Shown in pieces: positions 8,331 to 16,375 of a stretch of 64,000 nt of DNA. Each line of letters begins with the position of its first letter. The stretch's first letter is position 1. The stretch comes from Clostridiales bacterium (GTDB lineage: Bacteria; Bacillota; Clostridia; Christensenellales; Aristaeellaceae). A program made the position numbers and the translations under genes. A model generated the notes under the pieces. The model had not been told where the DNA came from. It did no database searches and saw only the letters and a program-made list of their open reading frames with translations. The stretch lies in contig SVHA01000001.1 in NCBI GenBank assembly GCA_015056085.1, positions 483,827 through 547,826 of the forward strand. Reading direction: 5' to 3'.

Positions 8331-8627
8331 ATGCACACCGGACTGTTTTCTTCCCTGATGGAGCCATTAAAAGCCTTTTCCGCCCTGGCAATGGTCACAT
8401 CAGCCGTGCTGACGCTTTTGCCGGAAGGCACGCTTCGCAAGACGGTTTCCATGGTGGCGGCGCTGATGATGATGCTCCTGTGGGCAGAGGGCCTCAGCGG
8501 GTATCTTCCGCCGGGATGGAACGCCGCTCCCGCCGGAGAATGCCTCACGGACACAGGCGTCACCCTGTCGGACATATCAAGCGGGGCGCAGGAACACCTG
8601 CTTCCCCCGGGAGGTGAAGGGCCGTGA
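8331..8627 (+). CDS. spoIIIAF: Stage III sporulation protein AF, short form
   Basis: Assigned mainly by order in the operon and by two N-terminal membrane helices (about 12-30 and 38-55) with the family-like block LLPEGTLRKTVSMVAALMMMLL. The product is 98 aa, about half the length of B. subtilis SpoIIIAF, and lacks the soluble ring-building (RBM) domain after the helices. The frame is intact and the stop overlaps the next gene's GTG, so this looks like a naturally short version and not a frameshift. Confidence 0.82.
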   Translation: MHTGLFSSLMEPLKAFSALAMVTSAVLTLLPEGTLRKTVSMVAALMMMLLWAEGLSGYLPPGWNAAPAGECLTDTGVTLSDISSGAQEHLLPPGGEGP

Positions 8628-8974
8628 AATGGCAAGCCTCCTTCAAGGGGCTGATGCAGCGGGACGGCTGGCTTTTGGCGGCCCTTGCGGGGGCGGTCAT
8701 GCTGTGCGTGATGCTGCCGATGTTTTCCGCCTCCACCCCCATGACCCAGGAGGAGCAGCGGTATGCCCGGGTGCTTTCCACCATGGAAGGCGCCGGCCAG
8801 GTGGACGTGGCCATCCGCTGCGACAAGGACGGCATCCCCGAAAGCTGCGTGGTGGTGGCCCAGGGCGCAGAAGATGCGCTGGTGCGCCTGCGCCTGCGGG
8901 ACGCCGCAGCCACCCTTCTGGGCATCGATACAAAGCAGGTCGCCGTATATCAGCGCAGAAAGGAAGGAACATAG
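8624..8974 (+). CDS. spoIIIAG: Stage III sporulation protein AG, minimal form
   Basis: SpoIIIAG builds a large ring in the intermembrane space of the feeding channel. Here it is 116 aa: a cytoplasmic stub, one membrane helix (about 18-36) and one compact RBM-like domain (about 45-110) with GAGQVDVAIRC, SCVVVAQGAEDALVRLRL and DAAATLLGIDTKQVAVYQ, which match the conserved ends of the SpoIIIAG ring domain. The segment between GQVDVAI and VVVAQGA that forms the beta-triangle insertion in B. subtilis is only about ten residues here. GTG start overlaps the spoIIIAF stop. Confidence 0.9.
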   Translation: MKWQASFKGLMQRDGWLLAALAGAVMLCVMLPMFSASTPMTQEEQRYARVLSTMEGAGQVDVAIRCDKDGIPESCVVVAQGAEDALVRLRLRDAAATLLGIDTKQVAVYQRRKEGT

Positions 8975-8975
8975 C

Positions 8976-9482
8976 ATGGGAAAGACCGGCGATTTCATCA
9001 CCAGGCACCGCAATCTCCTTCTGGTGGCCCTCACCGTTTGCACCATCGCAGCCGCCACCTGGTGGCCTACGCCCGCCCAGCCTGCCGCCGTGACGCTGCC
9101 CGTCACAGATCCCGTATCCACCGCAGAGGACACGCTGGAAGCCTATCGCCTGCGCCGGGACCAGGACGCCCTCAAGGACATGGAGGCGCTGGAAAGCATC
9201 GTCGCCCAGACGTCTCTGGATGAATCTACCCGGCAAAGCGCCGCCAATCAACTCAAGCAGCTGGTGGATTTCCGCCAGAAGCAAACGGCGCTGGAAGGCG
9301 CGCTGCTCAACAGCCGCGTTTCCCCCTGCGTAGCGGTTATGTCTCAGGGCGGTGTGACCATCGTGACGGAAAAGACGGATTTATCAGACAGCGAAACCAC
9401 GCTCATCCTCACGCTGGCAAATCTTCACGCCGATGTTTCACCTGGCAACGTTTGGGTTATAACATTGTCAGGGGAAAAGTGA
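8976..9482 (+). CDS. spoIIIAH: Stage III sporulation protein AH
   Basis: SpoIIIAH is the mother-cell partner of forespore SpoIIQ (or its clostridial equivalent). The ATG at 8976, behind AAGGAAGG, gives 168 aa: a membrane helix (about 15-30), a linker, a helical stretch with the RRDQDALKDMEALESIV segment and a YscJ-like RBM domain (about 60-165) containing LDESTRQSAANQLKQLVDF and ending in NLHADVSPGNVWVITL. Last gene of the cluster; a new promoter begins 8 bases after it. Confidence 0.93.
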   Translation: MGKTGDFITRHRNLLLVALTVCTIAAATWWPTPAQPAAVTLPVTDPVSTAEDTLEAYRLRRDQDALKDMEALESIVAQTSLDESTRQSAANQLKQLVDFRQKQTALEGALLNSRVSPCVAVMSQGGVTIVTEKTDLSDSETTLILTLANLHADVSPGNVWVITLSGEK

Positions 9483-9489
9483 TTTCCCT

Positions 9490-9518
9490 TTGCAAAGGCA
9501 GATGAAGTGTGGTATACT
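9490..9518 (+). promoter_or_regulatory. Sigma-A-type promoter for the rseC-like gene and trxA
   Basis: TTGCAA (9490-9495), 17-base spacer, TATACT (9513-9518), about 67 bases before the RseC-like ATG. Confidence 0.75.
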
Positions 9519-9585
9519 TCCTGCATAGGCAAACAGAAATCCACCTTCTAAGATGATTTTCCGATGATTTTCCAAGGAGGCCCCT

Positions 9586-9993
9586 ATGCGACGTACCGGT
9601 GAAGTCACTCAGATCAAAGGAAATATGCTCGAAGTCACCTTCTGCCGTCCCTCGGACTGCGAAAAGTGCCATGCCTGTCACGGCGGCGCCAAGCAGACTT
9701 CCCTGATGGTGAAGGGACAGGCCAACATCGGCGACCGGGTGGTGGTGGAAATCCCCACCCGCACGGTGATGAAGGCCTCCGTGCTGGCGTACGGACTGCC
9801 CCTCGTCGGCCTGTTCCTGGGCATGATTCTGGCGGGCGTGCTCTTCCCCGAATCCGGCGATACAGGAGCGCTGCTGGGCGCCGTCATCGGTCTGACCCTG
9901 CCCCTTTTGGGCATTGTGATCACGGAGAAAATCCGCGCATCCAGCCCCCAGTGGCAACCCCGGCTGATCGAAGTGCTTCCCCCGAACAACTGA
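9586..9993 (+). CDS. RseC/MucC family positive-regulator-like membrane protein
   Basis: 135-aa integral membrane protein of the RseC/MucC family (SoxR-reducing system protein in enterobacteria). The N-terminal part has the conserved Cys cluster CRPSDCEKCHACHGG (Cys20, 25, 28, 31), which may bind an Fe-S cluster or metal, then GDRVVVEIP, then two membrane helices (about 60-82 and 88-108). In clostridia such proteins commonly lie near electron-transfer or redox genes; here trxA follows after 34 bases, probably on the same transcript. Precise function in Gram-positives is not established. Confidence 0.87.
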   Translation: MRRTGEVTQIKGNMLEVTFCRPSDCEKCHACHGGAKQTSLMVKGQANIGDRVVVEIPTRTVMKASVLAYGLPLVGLFLGMILAGVLFPESGDTGALLGAVIGLTLPLLGIVITEKIRASSPQWQPRLIEVLPPNN

Positions 9994-10027
9994 TCACACA
10001 ACATATTCTGACTGGAGGTTATTGACA

Positions 10028-10342
10028 ATGGCAATGGATATCAAGCAGGAAAACTTTGAATCTTTCGTTTCTCAGGACAAGGCTGTGCTGGTGGACTTCT
10101 GGGCCCCCTGGTGCGGACCCTGCCGGATGCTTTCCCCCGTGGTGGAGGAAGTTTCTCAGGAGCACGCTGAAAAGCTGGCTGTAGGCAAGGTGAACGTGGA
10201 TGACTGCCCCGAACTGGCCCAGCAGTTTGGCGTGATGAGCATCCCCATGCTGATTCTCTTCAAGGACGGCCAGATCGTGGACAAGAAGGTGGGCTATCAG
10301 CCCAAGCCTGCACTGGAAGAAATGGTCAAGAAGGCCTTCTGA
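10028..10342 (+). CDS. trxA: Thioredoxin
   Basis: Small dithiol oxidoreductase. The ATG at 10028, nine bases after GGAGG, gives 104 aa; an upstream in-frame TTG at 10022 is too close to the Shine-Dalgarno. Active site WCGPC is at residues 28-32 after the usual VLVDFWAP strand, the cis-Pro lies in MSIPMLILF, and the C-terminal helix ends EMVKKAF. Fully standard length. It follows the RseC-like gene and ends in a strong terminator; the likely reductase is 3 kb downstream. Confidence 0.97.
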   Translation: MAMDIKQENFESFVSQDKAVLVDFWAPWCGPCRMLSPVVEEVSQEHAEKLAVGKVNVDDCPELAQQFGVMSIPMLILFKDGQIVDKKVGYQPKPALEEMVKKAF

Positions 10343-10361
10343 TGCAGCAAGGCTCCCATCC

Positions 10362-10387
10362 AAAAAGCGGCCCCGGCCGCTTTTTTT
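10362..10387 (+). terminator. Terminator after trxA
   Basis: AAAAAGCGGCC-CC-GGCCGC followed by seven T; stem rich in GC directly before the T run. Confidence 0.9.
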
Positions 10388-10451
10388 GTGGCAAAATCGT
10401 CCTCCCGCCGCCCCTTTTTCCCCAGTAGCCCTTCCCTTCTTCCCGGAACAA

Positions 10452-10460
10452 TGGTATAAT
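10452..10460 (+). promoter_or_regulatory. Extended -10 promoter for the LCP operon
   Basis: TGGTATAAT (TGn plus TATAAT, 10452-10460); no good -35 hexamer. It is 117 bases upstream of the LCP gene start and just after the trxA terminator. Confidence 0.6.
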
Positions 10461-10576
10461 AAAGGGTGTTGCAGCGGAATTCGCCAACGTACGGAAGAAT
10501 TTGGCCGCCGCAGCCGTTTGATTGGTAACATCCCGCCCAAGGGCGATTGAACCAACAAAGCAAAGGAGCGATACAA

Positions 10577-11518
10577 ATGCTCAAACGCCTCACTTGTCTG
10601 CTGCTTGCCTGCGTGTGCCTGTTTACCTGCGCAGCCGTTGCTGAAACCGAGCGTGAGCCCAACCCCATCGAGGTCATCCCCTACGATCAGCTGCCGGAAC
10701 CGCACGAAGGCCAGCATCATTATCTGCTTTTGTGCGCCGGCGACAACTGGGTGGTGGATCCTGACAAACTCACCCACGTGGACGGCATGGTGCTGCTGAC
10801 CCTGGACACCCGTTCCCAGCGCGTGATGATCACTTCCCTCATCCGTGACGCCCTGGTGGTGCGCCCCGACGGCAAGATCGGCCGCATCAACAACATCGCC
10901 AAGGAATGGGGCCCGGAAGCGCTGATGAAGACCATCAGCGAACACCTGGGCGTGAAGATCGAGAAGTACATCCTCTTCAGCATGAAGCAGGTGGCAAACA
11001 TCATCGACCATCTGGGCGGCGTGGAAATCACCGTGGATTCCAGCGAAGCGCTGTATCTGCGCAAGTACCCCCTGGACGCCCATCAAACCAGCCCCCGCAT
11101 GGGCTATGCCGGCACCTACACCTTCTACGGCCGTGCTGCGGTGATTTATATGCGCATCCGCAAGGCGGGCACCGGCGGCGATTTCACCCGCACCCAGCGT
11201 GTGCGCACGGTGCTGTCCACCCTGGCGGACACCTGCCGCAACATCACCCATGAACAGGCCGAAAGCCTGCTGGATTCCATTGTGGAAAATAACCTGCTGA
11301 CCAACATGAATATGCAGGATATGCTTCAGGCGATGGAGCAGGCCTTCTCCCTGCGCCACTGCACGGTGGAGGAACTGCGCATCCCCCCGGAAGGCGCCTA
11401 TCACCCCCTGACCTACGCCAGTATGGCTACCCAGGAACTGGACTGGAATGCCTGTAGGGCCAGTATGCAGAACTTCCTCTCCAGTTCCTTCCTGGTGCTG
11501 GACGACGAGGAAGAGTAA
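10577..11518 (+). CDS. LytR-CpsA-Psr (LCP) family protein
   Basis: LCP enzymes transfer lipid-linked glycopolymers to the cell wall outside the membrane. Start ATG at 10577 follows AAAGGAGCG; 313 aa. A signal/anchor helix covers about 1-22. The LCP domain runs from about 45 to 230 with DGMVLLTLDTRSQRVMITS, SLIRDALV, INNIAKEWGPEALMKTI and GGVEITVDSSEA, the regions that hold the conserved Asp/Arg residues of the catalytic cleft. The C-terminal 80 residues are helical and family-unspecific. First of four closely packed genes (gaps of 38, 19 and 2 bases) ending at the 15.0 kb terminator. Confidence 0.9.
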   Translation: MLKRLTCLLLACVCLFTCAAVAETEREPNPIEVIPYDQLPEPHEGQHHYLLLCAGDNWVVDPDKLTHVDGMVLLTLDTRSQRVMITSLIRDALVVRPDGKIGRINNIAKEWGPEALMKTISEHLGVKIEKYILFSMKQVANIIDHLGGVEITVDSSEALYLRKYPLDAHQTSPRMGYAGTYTFYGRAAVIYMRIRKAGTGGDFTRTQRVRTVLSTLADTCRNITHEQAESLLDSIVENNLLTNMNMQDMLQAMEQAFSLRHCTVEELRIPPEGAYHPLTYASMATQELDWNACRASMQNFLSSSFLVLDDEEE

Positions 11519-11556
11519 CGCCTTTTGACTGAATCAACCAACGAAGGAGCCATGCC

Positions 11557-13338
11557 ATGAAGTGCCCCGAATGCGGCCAATGGAACCGCGCCTCCCTCCC
11601 CCGCTGCGTCAAGTGCGGCTGTGAACTGAATCATGAATCAGACGCGCCTGCCTGGCGGGGAAAGCTCAAGGACGACCAGCGCGGCAAGGAATACATCCGG
11701 GTGGATGAATTCGGCGACGCCACTTCCGTGCCTGACCGACGGGATGTGCTGGCCACCGAGATGCAGGAGCTGAAAAAGCGCAAGGACGAAGGCTCCAAAC
11801 AGCTGCGCCGTCTGCGTCAGGAGAGCGCCAAGCGAGGCGCTGCACCCTCCGCCATGCCCATGCGCACCACCCCCGACAAGGACACGGTGTTCCATGTGCA
11901 GGATGACCCCCGCACCACCGTGCGCATCGTCAGGGGCAGTGGCTCCTCCGGCCCCCAGCATCACGTGGAGCCCGGTGCTTCCACCCCCTGGCAAAGCTAT
12001 TCCCGCACCTATGACCCGCTGGTGGATGAATTCGCCAAGGAGCAGGTGTATCCCGAGCGCAGTTTTGAAACGGAGCGCATCCAGTTCACCTCCCGGATTT
12101 CAGCCCTGCGGCGCATCATCCGCATTCTGACGCTGGTGCTGATTCTGGGTGTGGTGGGCGTGGGCGCCTTTGTGGGCGTCAATTACTATCAGCAGCATCG
12201 GGCCGCCAACAGCCTTCAAAACCGGGCGTCCATCACCGCCTCCATTCTGGATGACGCTGCCGCCCACACCATTCTCATTCCCGGCACCGACGGCCAGCAG
12301 ATCTACATCAAGGAACTGCACACCTCTTACATGGTCACCGGCGGCTTTGCCACGGTGGAAGTGGCCGATCACACCTGGTACAGCGACCTGGCCGTGGTGG
12401 ATCAGGAAACCATGACCGTGTCCCTCTCCCCTTATGTCAAGACGGCCAGCGGTCAGCAAAAGCCTCTGGAGCAAATCTCCTACGACATTTCCATCCCCCT
12501 CTCCCCCATCACGCTGGATTCCCCCGACAGCCTGCGCTCGGAAGTTTCCGTGGCCATGTATCCGCTGAAATTCACTGTGCGCCCCGGCTCCAAGGTGATC
12601 ATCAACGGCGACAACGTCTCCGATACCGTCAACGCCGACACCGGCGAACTGACCTACAACGCCACCGTTCAGCCCATCGGCGACAACGTGTTCACCGTGG
12701 CTGTCACCAGCCAGCATTGCCGCACCAATACGCTGGAGGTCGTGCTCTACCGTGAGCCCCAGGAGATCCCCCTGGACCTGTCGGCGGACACCTTCACGTC
12801 CACCAGCCTGGACTCCATCGAAATCCGCGCCACCACCATTCCCGGCGCCACCATCAAGGTGCACAGCCCCCATTCCGACCTGAAGATCACCTCGCTGGAC
12901 ACCACCGGCGAATTCTCCTTCATGGCCACCTTTGACCACATCGGCTACAACACCATCACCATCACCGCATCGGTGCCGGGCAAGAAGACCTCCAAGGTGG
13001 ATTACACCGTCTACTATGTGCCCAACATCGACGTGTACAGCCGCAAGGCCTGGCCCCTGTATGAAAGCGAATATGCCGAACTGCTGAGCAACATCAAAAC
13101 CCGCTCTGAGCGCTCTCAGGTGTACGTGGCGGAAGGCACTGTGGCCTATGAGGTCAGCAGCAAGCCGCAGATGGTGGTGATTTACACCAGCAAGGACGGC
13201 AAGAGCCAGCCGGTGCTGCTGGAAAACCAGAGCAAGACCAAGTGGGTGGTGGGCGAGGCCTACAAGATTTATGCCGACGCCTACGGCACCTACGACAATA
13301 TGCCCTGGCTGGTAGCCCGCTACACTTATCCGAAATAA
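11557..13338 (+). CDS. Zinc-ribbon membrane protein with large extracytoplasmic region, function unknown
   Basis: 593 aa. Residues 1-25 form a zinc ribbon (C3-x2-C6...C17-x2-C20). A charged, disordered-looking segment (about 45-180) carries many Lys/Arg/Gln, then one membrane helix (about 187-210, LVLILGVVGVGAFVGV). The remaining 380 residues outside look like repeated beta domains: two Ig-like stretches (about 270-430 and 410-490, e.g. RPGSKVIINGDNV and IPGATIKVHSPHSDL) and a C-terminal SH3-like segment. This is the layout of many Clostridia 'zinc-ribbon domain-containing' membrane proteins. Neighbouring an LCP gene, it may act at the envelope. No enzymatic motif seen. Confidence 0.75.
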   Translation: MKCPECGQWNRASLPRCVKCGCELNHESDAPAWRGKLKDDQRGKEYIRVDEFGDATSVPDRRDVLATEMQELKKRKDEGSKQLRRLRQESAKRGAAPSAMPMRTTPDKDTVFHVQDDPRTTVRIVRGSGSSGPQHHVEPGASTPWQSYSRTYDPLVDEFAKEQVYPERSFETERIQFTSRISALRRIIRILTLVLILGVVGVGAFVGVNYYQQHRAANSLQNRASITASILDDAAAHTILIPGTDGQQIYIKELHTSYMVTGGFATVEVADHTWYSDLAVVDQETMTVSLSPYVKTASGQQKPLEQISYDISIPLSPITLDSPDSLRSEVSVAMYPLKFTVRPGSKVIINGDNVSDTVNADTGELTYNATVQPIGDNVFTVAVTSQHCRTNTLEVVLYREPQEIPLDLSADTFTSTSLDSIEIRATTIPGATIKVHSPHSDLKITSLDTTGEFSFMATFDHIGYNTITITASVPGKKTSKVDYTVYYVPNIDVYSRKAWPLYESEYAELLSNIKTRSERSQVYVAEGTVAYEVSSKPQMVVIYTSKDGKSQPVLLENQSKTKWVVGEAYKIYADAYGTYDNMPWLVARYTYPK

Positions 13339-13357
13339 GTCCCTCAGGAGGTTCCCC

Positions 13358-14215
13358 ATGCCCCAATGTGATATGCTGATTATCGGCTCCGGCCCCGCTG
13401 CCTGGAGCTGCGCCCTCACCGCTCGCCAGCGCAATCTGTCCGTGGTGGTGGCTGCGGCAGATGCCGCCTCCAGCTGGCTGCAAAAGGCCGAGCAGATCGA
13501 CAATTATCCCGGTATGCCCATGGTGTCCGGCAAGGAAATGCTGCGGGTTTTCCGTCAGCAGGCAGTGGATGCCGGCGCTGTGGTGCTTTCCACCCTCGCC
13601 CGGCAGGTCATGCCAGCCGGCGACATCTACATGACCCTGTGCGGCAATGACATTGTGGAATCCCGCTGCGTGGTGCTGGCCACGGGCGCCGCAAGGCCCA
13701 AACTCCTTCCCGGCGAGGAAGACCTGCTGGGCAGCGGCGTAAGCTGGTGCGGCACCTGTGACGGAATGTTCTTCAGGGGCAAGGAAGTGGCGGTGCTTTC
13801 CGCCTGGCACGGCGGCATTGAGGAAGGCGAATTCCTCTCCGGGCTGTGCGCCAAGGTGGACTACTATTCCCTCGTGAGCCACGCACTGCCGGACAACCCG
13901 CCCTTCGCCGTCATGCAGGGCACGCCCAAATCCCTGCGCCGGGAGGATGGCCGCATCATCCTGACCACATCAAACGGTCAGTCCGCCTACGACGGCGTGT
14001 TTATCTTCCGCCCGGCGGTTTCCCCCACGTCCCTGCTGCCCGGCCTTAATGTCAGCGGCGCCTTCATTCAGGTGGATCGCCGCATGGCCGCCAATCTGCC
14101 CAGAGTCTATGCCTGCGGCGACTGCACCGGGCATCCCCTGCAGATTGCCAAAGCGGTGGGCGAAGGCAACATCGCCGCCATTTCCGCCGCTGAAGATCTG
14201 CTGAAAGGAGATTGA
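13358..14215 (+). CDS. Thioredoxin-reductase-like flavoprotein lacking the NADPH-binding motif
   Basis: 285-aa member of the low-molecular-weight thioredoxin reductase fold. FAD-binding GSGPAA is at 10-15 and YACGDC at 251-256; the redox disulfide CGTC is at 131-134. The region where NADPH-type enzymes carry GGGDSA and HRR reads VLSAWHGGIEEG (145-157) with no GxGxxA and no basic NADP motif after it. Clostridia contain ferredoxin-linked flavin thioredoxin reductases (FFTR) that lack exactly these motifs, so this is the most likely identity; ferulic evidence for its partner is absent. It may serve the thioredoxin at 10.0 kb. Starts 19 bases after the zinc-ribbon gene. Confidence 0.82.
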   Translation: MPQCDMLIIGSGPAAWSCALTARQRNLSVVVAAADAASSWLQKAEQIDNYPGMPMVSGKEMLRVFRQQAVDAGAVVLSTLARQVMPAGDIYMTLCGNDIVESRCVVLATGAARPKLLPGEEDLLGSGVSWCGTCDGMFFRGKEVAVLSAWHGGIEEGEFLSGLCAKVDYYSLVSHALPDNPPFAVMQGTPKSLRREDGRIILTTSNGQSAYDGVFIFRPAVSPTSLLPGLNVSGAFIQVDRRMAANLPRVYACGDCTGHPLQIAKAVGEGNIAAISAAEDLLKGD

Positions 14216-14217
14216 GT

Positions 14218-14976
14218 ATGTTCAAGCGCCTTGCATCCCTTCTTGTCGCCCTTGCGCTGATGCTGATGTGCACCGCCGCTTTCGCCTTCCCCCTGGGTGA
14301 GCCCCTCACGGGCGTCATCACCTACCCCGAAGGCGCCTCGGAGGAGGACGCCCTGTACGTCTACCGTTACAGTTATCCCACGGTGACCGGCGAAGGCGCC
14401 GCACCGCAGCTGATCAACGGCGTGTTTGATTTCATGGTGGAGGATGCCTATTCCTTCCGCGTGCCCATGGACGTGGAAGGCCTGCCCGGCGAAGGCCCCC
14501 AGCATTACAAGAACATCACCTACGAAATCACCTGCCACACGGAGGATTATCTCAGCGTCACCCTGCACACCGAGGCTTTCACCGGCCTGAGCAGCGCTCA
14601 GAGCATCGCCGGATACACCTTCCTGCTTTCGGGCGAGGACGCCGGCAAGGTGATTTATCTGCCCCATCTGCTGGGCCTGCTGGACATCGATGAGACCGAT
14701 GATTGGCTGATTGAGCGCCAGACCATCAAGGCGGATGAATGCGTGCGGGAACTGGTGTGGGAGATCATCGAGGAGCAGATTTCCGACGGCACAGTGGCCT
14801 ACGACCCCGAACTGACCTACGAGTTGTTCTCCTGGAACTTCTACCCCGAGGTGGACTTTTACATGAATGATTCCGGCGACCTGGTGTTCTACATTCAGGA
14901 AGCGCTGATTGCCCCCGCCTCCGAAGGCGTGCTGCTCTTCCCCTTCTCGCTGGAAGAACTGCTGGACGAGATCTGA
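14218..14976 (+). CDS. Secreted DUF3298-like protein (PdaC/RsiV-type domain)
   Basis: 252 aa from the ATG at 14218, seven bases after GAAAGGAG; an upstream in-frame TTG at 14212 is unlikely. Signal peptide about 1-22 (ending TAAFA). The rest shows the DUF4163/DUF3298 pattern: an N-terminal strand region followed by NITYEITCHTEDYLSVTLHTEAFTG-type beta strands (about 98-125), DECVRELVWEIIEEQI, a helix, and the C-terminal NFYPEVDFYMNDSGDLVFYIQE (about 204-225), the conserved 'F..Y.ltdkGl.f.f' element. Such domains occur in anti-sigma factors and peptidoglycan deacetylases; here no catalytic domain is attached. Last gene of the LCP operon. Confidence 0.72.
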   Translation: MFKRLASLLVALALMLMCTAAFAFPLGEPLTGVITYPEGASEEDALYVYRYSYPTVTGEGAAPQLINGVFDFMVEDAYSFRVPMDVEGLPGEGPQHYKNITYEITCHTEDYLSVTLHTEAFTGLSSAQSIAGYTFLLSGEDAGKVIYLPHLLGLLDIDETDDWLIERQTIKADECVRELVWEIIEEQISDGTVAYDPELTYELFSWNFYPEVDFYMNDSGDLVFYIQEALIAPASEGVLLFPFSLEELLDEI

Positions 14977-14986
14977 CAATCAAAAA

Positions 14987-15049
14987 GGCGCACCGCCGAA
15001 GCGATGCGCCGGGAGTTGGGAGACCTGCGGAAGCGGGTCTCTTTTTTTT
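14987..15049 (+). terminator. Double hairpin terminator of the LCP operon
   Basis: A first hairpin GGCGCA...TGCGCC (14987-15010), then a nine-pair stem GAGACCTGC/GCGGGTCTC with a GGAA tetraloop (15020-15041) and eight T. Confidence 0.88.
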
Positions 15050-15610
15050 ATTGAAATGGCAGTTGTGAACAACACACATGCCATTTTGTTGATTAGGCTT
15101 CATAAGAGTATACGATGTAATTGTCTATATTTTGCTTGTTAATTAAAAACTTTGGTTTTCTTGCAGATCCGTCCGGTTGGTGGCCTTGGTTAAAGGCAGA
15201 CAGTGCCTCATTCATATTATCAGACGCATATTCGCTGCGTTTGTTCAAAGCTGCAAAGAGCTTTTTCGGTTTCCGGCATCTCAAGAAGGAATCATGAGCA
15301 TTATAGTACATTCTCATCCTCCGCTCAAGCGAACATCGTTCATCAAAAAAATATTCTTCACAAGGCATTTTTTCATAATGAAAATGCACGTCCCCTTCGT
15401 GACAAGACAGGGGACGCGCAAGAAGCAAGTGGGTTCTGGAGGAGAATATCAAATTTATGTGACGTGTCTTTTATGCCAGTACTGCTCCGTTCCGTGTCAT
15501 GAGTCGTGTCATGAGTGGGTTTTTTCGGGCGAATAATCGTCTGTTTGGGCGACATAATCCGAATGATATGGTTTGTTTCTTGAATGTAATGTTCAGTATG
15601 TAGAACGAAC
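15050..15610. other. AT-richer intergenic stretch with no supportable gene
   Basis: About 560 bases clearly richer in A/T than the rest of the window, between the LCP-operon terminator and the tRNA-operon terminator. A minus-strand open frame of 119 codons (15452-15093) has no recognisable family and no good Shine-Dalgarno, and its residue use is unlike neighbours. It may be the remnant of something inserted next to the tRNA genes. No transposase, integrase or terminal repeats are visible. Confidence 0.4.
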
Positions 15611-15640
15611 AAAAGAAATCCGGACGAATATTCGTCCGGA
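15611..15640 (-). terminator. Terminator of the tRNA operon
   Basis: Perfect 22-base palindrome (TCCGGACGAAT and its complement, 15619-15640) followed on the minus strand by TTTCTTTTG. Confidence 0.85.
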
Positions 15641-15643
15641 CCT

Positions 15644-15731
15644 TGGTGCGGGAAACAGGACTTGAACCTGCATGAAGAAAGCCCTCACTAGAACCTGAAT
15701 CTAGCGCGTCTGCCAATTCCGCCATTCCCGC
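15644..15731 (-). tRNA. tRNA-Leu(CAG)
   Basis: 88-base gene with long variable arm; acceptor GCGGGAA/TTCCCGC, anticodon stem CTAGA/TCTAG around loop TTCAGGT (anticodon CAG). CCA is encoded. Last of seven tRNAs in the operon. Confidence 0.96.
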
Positions 15732-15739
15732 AGAAAAGA

Positions 15740-15824
<85 letters not shown>

Positions 15825-15859
15825 ACGTATGAAATTGATTCTCCCTTAACCCAAGGAGA

Positions 15860-15935
15860 TGGAGCTGGTGATGGGACTCGAACCCGCAACCTGCTGATTA
15901 CAAATCAGCTGCTCTGCCAATTGAGCTACACCAGC
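15860..15935 (-). tRNA. tRNA-Thr(TGT)
   Basis: Acceptor GCTGGTG/CACCAGC, anticodon stem GCTGA/TCAGC with loop TTTGTAA (TGT). Encoded CCA. Confidence 0.96.
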
Positions 15936-15982
15936 ATGTAGTCGCTTGACAATGCGGCGGGGCGTCTGACCCTGAAGGAAAA

Positions 15983-16059
15983 TGGCGACCCGGAAGGGGC
16001 TCGAACCCTCGACCTCCAACGTGACAGGCTGGCGCTCTAACCAACTGAGCTACCGGGCC
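15983..16059 (-). tRNA. tRNA-Asp(GTC)
   Basis: Acceptor GGCCCGG/CCGGGTC, discriminator G, anticodon loop CTGTCAC (GTC). Encoded CCA. Confidence 0.96.
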
Positions 16060-16063
16060 ATTA

Positions 16064-16137
<74 letters not shown>

Positions 16138-16157
16138 AAGCGAGAAGAAGAAAAAAG

Positions 16158-16232
16158 TGGTGACTCCTAGGGGATTCGAACCCCTGTAGCCGCCGTGAAA
16201 GGGCGGTGTCTTAACCGCTTGACCAAGGAGCC
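16158..16232 (-). tRNA. tRNA-Glu(TTC)
   Basis: Acceptor GGCTCCT/AGGAGTC, anticodon stem CCGCC/GGCGG with loop CTTTCAC (TTC). Encoded CCA. Confidence 0.96.
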
Positions 16233-16255
16233 ACGCTTGTGTCTTGTGCGAAATC

Positions 16256-16332
16256 TGGTCGGGGTGAAGGGATTTGAACCCCCGGCCCCATGCTCCCAAA
16301 GCACGTGCGCTACCAGACTGCGCTACACCCCG
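16256..16332 (-). tRNA. tRNA-Pro(TGG)
   Basis: Acceptor CGGGGTG/CACCCCG, anticodon stem CGTGC/GCATG with loop TTTGGGA (TGG). Encoded CCA. First gene of the seven-tRNA operon. Confidence 0.96.
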
Positions 16333-16375
16333 TTCTTCATCTTCCGCAGGTTGTGTCCCGCAGGCGACGTAAGTT

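Noticed and set aside
6440..9133. 897-codon open frame on the minus strand
   Set aside because: Antisense to spoIIIAB-AH; the plus-strand frames carry clear family motifs and coupled starts and stops.
15093..15452. 119-aa minus-strand protein
   Set aside because: No Shine-Dalgarno, no family resemblance, AT-rich odd composition; not supportable as a gene.
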